Of a DNA stretch of 5,403 nt, positions 1-5,391 are shown piece after piece. The notes under the pieces were generated by a model that saw only the letters and a program-made list of their open reading frames with translations, ran no database searches and was not told the DNA's origin. The position numbers were made by a program, and so were the translations under genes. Positions within the stretch are counted from its first letter, which is position 1. Every line of letters begins with the position of its first letter. Source of the stretch: Desulfobulbaceae bacterium (GTDB lineage Bacteria; Desulfobacterota; Desulfobulbia; Desulfobulbales; SURF-16); NCBI GenBank assembly GCA_024763495.1, contig JANTFJ010000203.1:1-5403 (forward strand). Reading direction: 5' to 3'.

Positions 1-108
1 GTAAGCGCTCCATGAACACCACCCTGCACCCGTTTCAACGCCGCGATATACCTGATGTATTATCGCGAGCGTTGAAACGGGCACATGGCGGCATCCTGAA
101 ACGCTTAC
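1..108 (-). repeat. Long imperfect hairpin element downstream of the LOG gene
   Basis: The whole stretch folds back on itself. Bases 1-7 (GTAAGCG) pair with 102-108, 9-41 with 69-101, and 42-48 with 61-67, around a 12-base loop at 49-60; only C8 and A68 are left unpaired. Counted by hand, the 47 opposed positions give 36 Watson-Crick pairs, 8 A-C oppositions and 3 true mismatches (12/98, 13/97, 24/86). The inner 13 + 7 pairs are perfect. All eight A-C oppositions become G-U wobbles when the minus strand is read, and no G-T opposition exists on the plus strand, so the minus strand is the better folder. It lies after the stop codon of the minus-strand LOG gene, so it could end or protect that transcript, but no U-run follows it. 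The GTAAGC motif recurs at 960-965 and on the minus strand at 5383-5388, linking it to the other repeats here. Confidence 0.8.
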
Positions 109-132
109 AGGCCGTGCCTTCTCAAAAGTCAA

Positions 133-204
133 GGTGTGGTTTATTGATCGCTATCCCATACAGTTATGGGGTTTTCGCCGTCTGGGTGTGATTTATTGAG
201 CGCT
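133..204. repeat. Pair of 20-bp direct repeats flanking a small hairpin
   Basis: Bases 133-152 and 185-204 match at 18 of 20 positions (GGTGTG-R-TTTATTGA-K-CGCT) in direct orientation, with starts 52 bases apart. Between them 155-160 (CCCATA) and 165-170 (TATGGG) form a perfect 6-bp stem with a CAGT loop. The unit lies between the stop codon of the LOG gene and the long hairpin at 1-108. No open frame or recognised regulatory family is visible. It could be a duplicated protein-binding site, part of the neighbouring repeat, or a leftover of an insertion. I see nothing else in 109-236. Confidence 0.55.
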
Positions 205-236
205 GTCAGCAGCAAACTGCCTGTAGAATATTATTT

Positions 237-917
237 CTAAATTATCACAGTTCGTTTGATATAACCGACAATATCCTCGGCTTCATCAAACTGATTTAAA
301 ATAAAAAGATCTTCTTTTTTAATTTTCCCGGCTTCCAGCATAGTTCCCTTGATCCAGTCCAGCATCCCCTTCCAGTATTCCGAGCCCACCAGAATAATCG
401 GAAAACCTTTGATCCGCCTGGTTTGAATCAGGGTTACGGCCTCAAAGAGTTCATCCAGGGTTCCGAAGCCGCCCGGCATACAGATAAAGGCGGTGGCGTA
501 TTTTATCAACATCACCTTGCGGACAAAAAAATATTTAAACTCCAGAGGCATGTTGGCATAGCGATTTTGTTCCTGTTCAAAGGGCAGATCAATATTCAGG
601 CCGATGGAAATCCCGCCCGCCTCTGCCGCGCCTTTATTGCCGGCCTCCATGATACCCGGGCCACCGCCGGTTATGACGGCGTAACCAGCCTCCACCAACC
701 CGCTGGCCACCTTTTCCGCCAGTTTGTAATATGGGTTTTCCCGACTGATCCTGGCCGAACCAAAGATGGATACTGCCGGGCTTTTTACAACGGAAAGGTT
801 ATCAAACCCCTCGACAAACTCAGACATTATCCTGAACAGCCGCCAGGAATCACCAACATTAAAGGTATCCAGCCAGTATTGCTGCCTGTCGTCAACTTTT
901 TCCGGGATTACTGCCAT
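237..917 (-). CDS. LOG/TIGR00730-family Rossmann-fold nucleotide hydrolase
   Basis: This 226-residue protein belongs to the LOG (lysine-decarboxylase-like, TIGR00730) family. Characterised members cleave the N-glycosidic bond of nucleoside 5'-monophosphates such as AMP or cytokinin ribotides, releasing base and ribose 5-phosphate; they are not real decarboxylases. Visible signatures are GGGPGIMEA at residues 84-92 (phosphate-binding loop), Arg133-Lys134, and PGGFGTLDE at 148-156, whose Glu156 is the family's catalytic acid. A leader of about 45 residues (containing SWRLFRIMSEFVEGFDNL) precedes the fold, making it longer than minimal plant-type LOGs of about 190-215 residues. No signal peptide or membrane segment is seen, so it is probably cytosolic. 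The ATG is supported by AAAGGAG at 927-933, 9 bases upstream. The stop is TAG. It lies 144 bp after the TPR gene, with a repeat remnant between, so it may have its own promoter; a GATAAT on the minus strand (1031-1036) is only a weak candidate -10. The exact substrate cannot be read from sequence. Confidence 0.93.
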   Translation of the reverse strand: MAVIPEKVDDRQQYWLDTFNVGDSWRLFRIMSEFVEGFDNLSVVKSPAVSIFGSARISRENPYYKLAEKVASGLVEAGYAVITGGGPGIMEAGNKGAAEAGGISIGLNIDLPFEQEQNRYANMPLEFKYFFVRKVMLIKYATAFICMPGGFGTLDELFEAVTLIQTRRIKGFPIILVGSEYWKGMLDWIKGTMLEAGKIKKEDLFILNQFDEAEDIVGYIKRTVII

Positions 918-945
918 TTCTCAAGTCTCCTTTCTTTTCCTGTTT

Positions 946-1064
946 GTAACTATTCAGGGGTAAGCTCCGTGTGCTTTAGATGTGAGTGATAAGGCTGGAG
1001 CAGCATACATAATACTATGCAAGACAGAGCATTATCGCGCGCAGAAAGTACGGCTGAACAGTTA
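946..1064. repeat. Degenerate copy of the palindromic repeat between the TPR and LOG genes
   Basis: Bases 947-957 (TAACTATTCAG) are inverted at 1054-1064 (CTGAACAGTTA): 10 Watson-Crick pairs plus one A-C opposition (952/1059), again a wobble on the minus strand. The left arm continues as GGGGTAAGCTCC (957-968), closely resembling the minus-strand sequence CATGGGGTAAGCGTCC at the right end of the window. The interior pairs poorly and mixes both wobble directions, so this looks like a decayed or partial element. Inside it, 1003-1007 and 1016-1020 form a 5-bp GCATA/TATGC stem. The right arm supplies the TAA stop codon of the TPR gene (1062-1064). The rest of this 144-bp gap holds the LOG ribosome binding site and no convincing promoter. 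Confidence 0.5.
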
Positions 1065-3179
1065 ATCCTGTTTTACCTGGAGCCGGGCCAGGGCTTCCAG
1101 GGCCTCCTGATTGTCATTATCCAATCTTATTGCCTTGGCATACATTTTTATTGCCCTTTTATCAGCCATTTTTTCACAGGCCAGACCGAGAAAATACCAT
1201 ATTTCACTTTTTTTGCGGTTAACCCGCAGTCCATGTTCAAATGATTTACAGGCCTGAGCGGCATCCCCCTGGTTGAGCTGAACCTTACCGAAGCGCAGCC
1301 AGTACTGCCAGCGTGAACCGTCAAGCCGTACTGCCTGCCGGCATAATGACAGACTTATTTCATCACCTTCTTTTTCCAGATTATAAAGTTCTCCCAGGAG
1401 GCTCAGTGAACCGGCATCTCTCGGATTATGAGTTACAGCCTGCTGGAGATTTTTGATGGCCTTACGGTTCTGACCCAACCTGGCCCAGGCCTCGCCCAGG
1501 TAATGATAAACTGCGCCATGGCCGATATCCCGCTGCTCACCGGCAACCAGATCACGTCCTTTCTGGAGAACATTGACCGCCTCCTCATATCTCCCGGCCC
1601 GGCAATAGAGCTTGCCGAGCTGGAGCAGGAGACCGAAATTGCGGGAGTCGATTTTCAGGGCCTCCTCAAACCGTGCCAGGGCTGTCTCGGTTTCATTGCG
1701 GGCCAGCAGGGCAAAGCCGAGATTAAACAGGGCCATGAAGTCATTGGAGTCGATGGTGAGAACCTGTTCAAAAAGAGGAATAGCCCGGCGGTACTGGTTC
1801 ATCTGGGCCAGGGTAACGCCGAGGCTGTTCAACAGGTTGATATTTTCCGGATCAAGCTCCAGCCCCTTGCGGTATTCCCGCACTGCCCTGGCCAGATTTC
1901 CCTCATTGTAATAAACATCTCCACTTATATTGAGACTGACGTTGTCAAATAAGGTCAGGCTGTCCGGGCCGTAAAAACCTGTATGGAGCAGGGCCTTGCG
2001 ACTGTTGGCCGGGATGTCTGATTTCCTGTAATCATTAAACGGATAACAGGCCAGGCCAAGGGAACAGGTCAGCCCCGCTTTTTTAAGCCGTTTTTTAAAA
2101 TTATTGCCCCACTCCGTGGCTTTTTCGGCATCAGCATCCGGAATAAATATGACGGCCTCCTGCTGGTCTATCGTCAGCAGTTTCACCTCAGGACCGGCCA
2201 GGGTAATGATTCGGGCCGGAAAATGTTCCTCATTGACCGGCTGTTCAAGGCGCATTGTAAATAAGGAAAAAAAATCTTTTTTCCGCCAGAGGCGCCTCAA
2301 TGCCAGGGTAACCGACCTGGGAAGACGACGAAGAGGATGATCCTGTGATTTAACCAGGGAAGCTGCGGAACATAGAGAATACGGCCCCCGTTTTCTGGCT
2401 GTCTGCAGGGCCTCCCAGGCCTGCTCCTGCATCGTTTCCAGGCCACCATTGACCAAGTCGCTATTGTCGGAAAAGGACAGGCCTATATGCACCCTGGAAA
2501 TATCTTCCCGTTTGAGCCAGCGGAGGAGCATGTCTGTAATTTTAAGGGAATTATTATGGGATGAGTTATCCCAGAAAAGACCGAACACCCCGCAACCAAA
2601 ATGGCAGGTCATGGCAATATGGCCTATCAGGCTGTCAAGGTAGGCCCCGGCCTTGGAAAGATACAGGGCCGCCTGTCCCGCGTCTTTAACCCGCGGATAC
2701 ATTTCCACCATGGCCAGGGTGATCGGGGAGGATGATTTGTCAGTTTCCGGTATCCAGCTTATAACATCGTTTATTCTGGCCAGAAAACAATGGCCGCTGA
2801 GCAGTCCGGTGATAGGTTCTATGGCCCATTGTTTAAGCCTGATTAATTTAGTGCTCAGGCGACGATGGAGGCCGGCAAGCTCTTCGGCGTTTACCGAGCC
2901 GACCTGCTCAAGCACCGCAACCGTCAACGGTTTGCCGCTGCCCGCTGACAACGGCAGAAAAATTGCATCTTTTTCCTGATCAAAAAACAACTCTTTTTCC
3001 GCCAATACCAGCTCAAGAGATTTATGCCATTTTTCAGGAACTTTTCTGGCAGCAGCCGGGAAAAAAGTAATCCGGCTACAGGGAATAACCGCCTGTAGCG
3101 CCCGACTGAATTCAGGTTCCAGCAGTTGACAGTCATTACAGGTCAATTCTTTCCTGCGCCAGTTAAATGAAAAACTCAT
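1062..3179 (-). CDS. Protein with two degenerate GGDEF-like modules and C-terminal TPR array
   Basis: This 705-residue protein has no assignable enzymatic role. The N-terminus carries a CxxC (Cys14, Cys17), then a possible GAF-like segment (about 50-110). Residues 117-275 resemble a GGDEF domain: it opens with EPITGLLSGHCFLARI (121-136), but GCGVF (195-199) replaces the GGDEF signature, so cyclase activity is unlikely. A second cyclase-like half follows at about 303-412, with CSLGLACYP (372-380) and an ALLHTGFYGPDSLTLFD tail (396-412), also without GGDEF. Residues 413-690 form about eight TPR units, for example ISGDVYYNEGNLARAVREY and SLGVTLAQMNQYRRAIPLF, giving a protein-binding solenoid. 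No signal peptide or membrane helix is visible, so it is probably cytosolic. Its ATG overlaps the selA stop as TAATG, with GGAG (3188-3191) 8 bases upstream, which indicates coupled translation. I infer a scaffolding or sensing role linked to selA; a general TPR adaptor is equally possible. Confidence 0.88.
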   Translation of the reverse strand: MSFSFNWRRKELTCNDCQLLEPEFSRALQAVIPCSRITFFPAAARKVPEKWHKSLELVLAEKELFFDQEKDAIFLPLSAGSGKPLTVAVLEQVGSVNAEELAGLHRRLSTKLIRLKQWAIEPITGLLSGHCFLARINDVISWIPETDKSSSPITLAMVEMYPRVKDAGQAALYLSKAGAYLDSLIGHIAMTCHFGCGVFGLFWDNSSHNNSLKITDMLLRWLKREDISRVHIGLSFSDNSDLVNGGLETMQEQAWEALQTARKRGPYSLCSAASLVKSQDHPLRRLPRSVTLALRRLWRKKDFFSLFTMRLEQPVNEEHFPARIITLAGPEVKLLTIDQQEAVIFIPDADAEKATEWGNNFKKRLKKAGLTCSLGLACYPFNDYRKSDIPANSRKALLHTGFYGPDSLTLFDNVSLNISGDVYYNEGNLARAVREYRKGLELDPENINLLNSLGVTLAQMNQYRRAIPLFEQVLTIDSNDFMALFNLGFALLARNETETALARFEEALKIDSRNFGLLLQLGKLYCRAGRYEEAVNVLQKGRDLVAGEQRDIGHGAVYHYLGEAWARLGQNRKAIKNLQQAVTHNPRDAGSLSLLGELYNLEKEGDEISLSLCRQAVRLDGSRWQYWLRFGKVQLNQGDAAQACKSFEHGLRVNRKKSEIWYFLGLACEKMADKRAIKMYAKAIRLDNDNQEALEALARLQVKQD

Positions 3180-4612
3180 TAAATTTTCTCCGCAAAGACG
3201 GTCAGCAGACAGGCGGCCAGTTGCGCTATCTCTCCATCATCGACTGTCCGCATGTCAAGAAGCAGATAATTATCTTCAATTCGGCCTATTACCGGTAACG
3301 GGGCATCACGCAGCTGTTGCTCCAGTTCGTTTACACTGCGATCAGCCGGCGCCAGGACAACAGCCCGGCTGGCCATGCCATGTTCCGGCATGGCCCCACC
3401 CCCAACCCTTGAATCGACGGCCATTGTTGTTACTTCGCACCTCGGGGCCAGTTCTTTTTTTATCCGGCGAACCAGCCGGGCAGCCCGGCTGCTGATCCGC
3501 TTTAAGGGCATGGTCATCATTTTTAAGGTAGGGACTGCCGCCAGGGCCTGCTTGTCGTCATAATATAAGCGAAGAACCGCCTCAAGACCGGCCAGGGTGA
3601 ATTTGTCAATCCGCAATGCCCTGTTCAGGGGATTTTTTTTCACCAGTTCGATAATTTTCTTTTTGCCGAGAACCAGTCCGGCCTGAGGGCCGCCAAGCAG
3701 TTTATCTCCACTGAAGGTAACCACGTCAACCCCGGCCTTGACTACCTCTCCCACTGTCGGCTCCCGGGGCAGACCATAAGCAGAGAGATCGAGCAGGGAG
3801 CCGCTGCCCAAATCCTCCATGACCAGCAAGCCATGTTCTTTCCCCAGGGAAACGAGGTCGGGCAGCTCGACTTCGGAAGTAAAACCTATAACCCGGAAAT
3901 TACTGGTATGCACCTTGAGCAGCATGGCGCTTTGCGGGGTTATCGCCTGTTCATAATCATAGAGATGGGTGCGATTGGTGGCTCCGACTTCGATCATCCT
4001 GGCACCGCTCTTGGCCATAACATCAGGAATGCGGAAAGAGCCGCCGATTTCCACCAGCTGTCCCCTGGAGACAATAACTTCTTTATCTTGAGCCAGGGTC
4101 TCCAGAACCAGGAGGACAGCGGCAGCATTATTATTTACCACCAGGGCGGCCTCTGCTCCGGTCAGTTCACAGAGTAACTCTTCTACCAGTTGATAACGGC
4201 TGCCCCGTTTGCCGGTGGCCAGATTAAATTCCAGGTTGGCATAACGGCTGCCTACCTGTTGTATTGAGGCCATGGCCTTTTCCGGCAGCAGGGAGCGCCC
4301 CAGATTGGTATGCACCACTACGCCGGTGGCATTGATCACGGTTCGAAAATTTGATTCCAGCCGCCGGGCTACTCTTTTCTCTAATCCGGGCAACAGTTTT
4401 TCCTTGCTCAGGTCAGAGGGAGTACGCTTTTCCCCGGCCAGGATGGCTTCTCTTTCCGCTGCCAGCAGAGCCCTTATTTCACTTTTCAGGATTCGGGGCG
4501 GAGCCCCGGCGCAAGGGTCGGCCCAGTCGAAAAATTCGTCAACTTTGGGGATAGCCCGCAGTAATTTCTGCGTTTTGGGGGAAATCTGGATAGAATTTTC
4601 TTTTTTTGTCAC
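3179..4612 (-). CDS. selA: L-seryl-tRNA(Sec) selenium transferase (selenocysteine synthase)
   Basis: SelA is the PLP enzyme that converts seryl-tRNA(Sec) to selenocysteinyl-tRNA(Sec) using selenophosphate from SelD; bacterial SelA works as a cytosolic ring-shaped homodecamer. At 477 residues it is full length (E. coli SelA is 463). Family blocks run in order: an N-terminal tRNA-binding region (1-85), INATGVVVHTNLGRSLLP (93-110), VVNNNAAAVLL (158-168), ATNRTHLYDYEQAI (211-224), VHTSNFRVIGF (234-244), and SGDKLLGGPQAG (301-312) with Lys304 as the PLP Schiff-base lysine, then PVIGRIEDNYLLLDMRTV (440-457). All expected catalytic surroundings look intact. The start is GTG with only a weak purine stretch (GAGAG about 8 bases upstream); an in-frame TAA lies about 30 bases upstream and no in-frame ATG follows it, so GTG is the best choice. 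It lies 44 bp after the toxin and overlaps the TPR gene by one base. selB, selC and selD are not in the window. Confidence 0.97.
   Translation of the reverse strand: MTKKENSIQISPKTQKLLRAIPKVDEFFDWADPCAGAPPRILKSEIRALLAAEREAILAGEKRTPSDLSKEKLLPGLEKRVARRLESNFRTVINATGVVVHTNLGRSLLPEKAMASIQQVGSRYANLEFNLATGKRGSRYQLVEELLCELTGAEAALVVNNNAAAVLLVLETLAQDKEVIVSRGQLVEIGGSFRIPDVMAKSGARMIEVGATNRTHLYDYEQAITPQSAMLLKVHTSNFRVIGFTSEVELPDLVSLGKEHGLLVMEDLGSGSLLDLSAYGLPREPTVGEVVKAGVDVVTFSGDKLLGGPQAGLVLGKKKIIELVKKNPLNRALRIDKFTLAGLEAVLRLYYDDKQALAAVPTLKMMTMPLKRISSRAARLVRRIKKELAPRCEVTTMAVDSRVGGGAMPEHGMASRAVVLAPADRSVNELEQQLRDAPLPVIGRIEDNYLLLDMRTVDDGEIAQLAACLLTVFAEKI
3188..3191 (-). promoter_or_regulatory. Ribosome binding site of the TPR gene, inside the end of selA
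   Basis: Read on the minus strand, GGAG lies 8 bases before the ATG of the TPR gene and within the last codons of selA. Together with the TAATG stop-start overlap this favours re-initiation or coupled translation of the two proteins. Confidence 0.6.
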
Positions 4613-4634
4613 AATTATTCTCTCATTACAGGTT

Positions 4635-4646
4635 CTGAACAGTTAC
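4635..4646 (-). repeat. Solo repeat arm between toxin and selA
   Basis: Plus-strand CTGAACAGTTAC is the same end motif seen at 1054-1063 and, with two differences in 12, the reverse complement of 5246-5257. On the minus strand it reads GTAACTGTTCAG. No partner arm is visible on the selA side. It sits 10 bases beyond the toxin stop codon, so this arm and the one at 5246 bracket the toxin-antitoxin pair in inverted orientation. The remaining bases of the 44-bp gap hold the weak selA ribosome binding region and no clear promoter or terminator. Confidence 0.5.
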
Positions 4647-4656
4647 AAATTTTATT

Positions 4657-5001
4657 TCATAGCTTCAAGATCAACCTCAGGCCATCGTCAACTTTTGTCA
4701 TTAAAGTATTAGATAATGTGTGAACTTTTTCAATTAGAAATGATTTATCAATGGTGATTATTTGAGAAATATTAATAACACCTTCTTTCGGTAATTTTGA
4801 CTTTTTGACTGAAAGAAAAATATTGCCTGGAGCTGCTGACAAATGGATGTCGGCAGTTATAACAGCCGCGATTATAGTATTAATTCTGCTTTTATTAAAT
4901 TCATTTGACTGGATTATTACCAGCGGCCTCCTGTATCCTGAACCATCCACAATTGATTCAGGCAACCTCGCCCACCATATTTCTCCACGTTTAATTACCA
5001 T
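4657..5001 (-). CDS. MazF/PemK-family mRNA interferase toxin
   Basis: This 114-residue protein is a type II toxin of the MazF/PemK (CcdB-like fold) family, whose characterised members are ribosome-independent endoribonucleases cutting short motifs in mRNA. It shows the family order: KRGEIWWARLP (4-14), the YRRPLVIIQSNEFN loop (23-36) with Arg25 at the catalytic arginine position, AAVITA (45-50) with Thr49 at the catalytic threonine position, and KLPKEGVINISQIITIDKSFL (69-89), the conserved dimer-forming block. The length is typical and no lesion is seen, so it should be active. Its ATG overlaps the antitoxin's end by 7 bases, so the pair is co-translated; no strong Shine-Dalgarno is visible, which fits coupling. 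Base composition differs from selA: by hand count 4681-4980 has 105 G+C of 300 (35%), while two 60-bp selA samples give 53-60%. Cleavage specificity cannot be inferred. Confidence 0.92.
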   Translation of the reverse strand: MVIKRGEIWWARLPESIVDGSGYRRPLVIIQSNEFNKSRINTIIAAVITADIHLSAAPGNIFLSVKKSKLPKEGVINISQIITIDKSFLIEKVHTLSNTLMTKVDDGLRLILKL

Positions 5002-5231
5002 TCTTCTTTGTCTGTTGAGGTGAACTGCATGGCTGAAAGAATTTCAGTCAACTGAGCGGGGGTATTTTGGTAAACCTCATTAAGTTGTCTGGTAATGTGA
5101 TCTGTTGGGTGCTGTTCAAGGAATTGGGCCACAGCTTTCGCGTAAAGATGACTCCGCGATATCCCCTGACTCCTGGCGTACTGGTCAGCAGCAGTGAATA
5201 ATTTGTCCGGTATTGAAATTGCTGTTTTCAT
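4995..5231 (-). CDS. Ribbon-helix-helix antitoxin partnered with the MazF-family toxin
   Basis: This 78-residue protein has the layout of a MazE-type antitoxin with a ribbon-helix-helix N-terminus: a DNA-contacting strand (KTAISIP, 2-8), helix A (about 9-22), a turn at GISRSH (23-28) and helix B to about residue 40. The rest (41-78, ending FTSTDKEEW) is a polar, flexible tail of the type that wraps the cognate toxin and blocks its active site. It should form dimers that bind the operon's own operator and repress it, as known for the family. It precedes and overlaps the toxin gene by 7 bases, the standard antitoxin-first order. The ATG has only a weak GGAA upstream (around 5240-5243), lying in a TGGA/TCCA mini-stem (5241-5244 with 5232-5235) next to the start codon. 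The long hairpin beginning at 5246 occupies the place where the promoter and operator should lie. Confidence 0.88.
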   Translation of the reverse strand: MKTAISIPDKLFTAADQYARSQGISRSHLYAKAVAQFLEQHPTDHITRQLNEVYQNTPAQLTEILSAMQFTSTDKEEW

Positions 5232-5245
5232 TGGATAGTTTTCCA

Positions 5246-5355
5246 GTAACTGCTCACAGGGTACCGCATATTTCCACGATCAGTCCGGCTTACGTATGAC
5301 TAATATGCTGCGCCGACCTGATCACGAAAATCTACGGCACCCTGTAAGCAGTTAC
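5246..5355 (-). repeat. 44-bp imperfect hairpin element upstream of the toxin-antitoxin pair
   Basis: Bases 5246-5289 oppose 5312-5355 without a gap or bulge around a 22-base loop. By hand the 44 positions give 35 Watson-Crick pairs, 7 A-C oppositions (at 5255, 5263, 5267, 5274, 5276, 5277, 5285) and 2 T-C mismatches (5269, 5284). On the minus strand the seven become G-U wobbles, so 42 of 44 can pair in an RNA or single DNA strand of that sense. The terminal 16-mer GTAACTGCTCACAGGG recurs inverted at 5340-5355 and, with three differences, at 5388-5403. The loop can add a 5-bp stem (5293-5297 with 5303-5307). It lies 14 bases before the antitoxin start, in the presumed 5' leader. I do not recognise the family; a non-autonomous palindromic mobile element or a structured leader are the main readings. 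Confidence 0.85.
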
Positions 5356-5357
5356 AA
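5329..5357 (-). promoter_or_regulatory. Candidate promoter for the toxin-antitoxin operon, inside the repeat
   Basis: On the minus strand TTGTAA (5352-5357) and TAGATT (5329-5334) are separated by exactly 17 bases. Each matches the sigma-70 consensus at 4 of 6 positions. This is weak and could be chance, but it is the best-spaced pair I saw in the leader, and both boxes lie in the right arm of the long hairpin. Confidence 0.22.
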
Positions 5358-5365
5358 TTACAGGG
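5340..5365 (-). promoter_or_regulatory. Alternative leader hairpin competing with the long stem
   Basis: CCCTGTAA (5340-5347) is perfectly complementary to TTACAGGG (5358-5365), an 8-bp stem with a 10-base loop. The segment 5340-5347 is also needed for the outer part of the 44-bp stem (it opposes 5254-5261), so the two folds exclude each other. In a minus-strand transcript the small hairpin would be made first. This could act as a switch upstream of the toxin-antitoxin genes, or simply reflect nested repeat arms. Confidence 0.35.
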
Positions 5366-5391
5366 GTTAGCGAAGTTAGGACGCTTACCCC
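5363..5391 (-). repeat. Short GGGGTWAGCG hairpin
   Basis: Bases 5363-5372 (GGGGTTAGCG) pair with 5382-5391 (CGCTTACCCC) at 9 of 10 positions with a 9-base loop. The minus-strand arm GGGGTAAGCG extends the GTAAGC motif that also opens the window and occurs at 960-965. It sits just outside the 44-bp hairpin and overlaps the last repeat arm. Confidence 0.55.

Noticed and set aside
1..108. Intrinsic terminator of the LOG transcript
   Set aside because: The stem is far longer than usual and no U-run follows it on the minus strand; a role in ending or protecting the transcript remains possible.
117..275. Active diguanylate cyclase
   Set aside because: These numbers are residues of the TPR protein: the GGDEF signature is replaced by GCGVF and the second module also lacks it, so catalysis is not supported.
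423..989. 188-residue open frame on the plus strand opposite the LOG gene
   Set aside because: It is antisense to a clear LOG protein with intact motifs, and its translation has no recognisable domain.
1428..1952. 174-residue open frame on the plus strand opposite the TPR region
   Set aside because: It mirrors the repetitive TPR codons on the other strand; no family resemblance and no good ribosome binding site.
4601..4607. Run of seven A on the coding strand near the selA start as a programmed frameshift or phase-variation site
   Set aside because: The frame is intact, and short A runs are common in Lys-rich N-termini; there is no downstream signal supporting slippage.
4272..4712. 146-residue plus-strand open frame over the selA start
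   Set aside because: It is antisense to conserved SelA blocks and reads into the toxin end; low-complexity Ser/Arg composition typical of shadow frames.
4805..5023. 72-residue plus-strand frame with a hydrophobic stretch like a membrane peptide antitoxin
   Set aside because: It lies entirely opposite the toxin and antitoxin end; the hydrophobic run is the reverse strand of AT-rich toxin codons.
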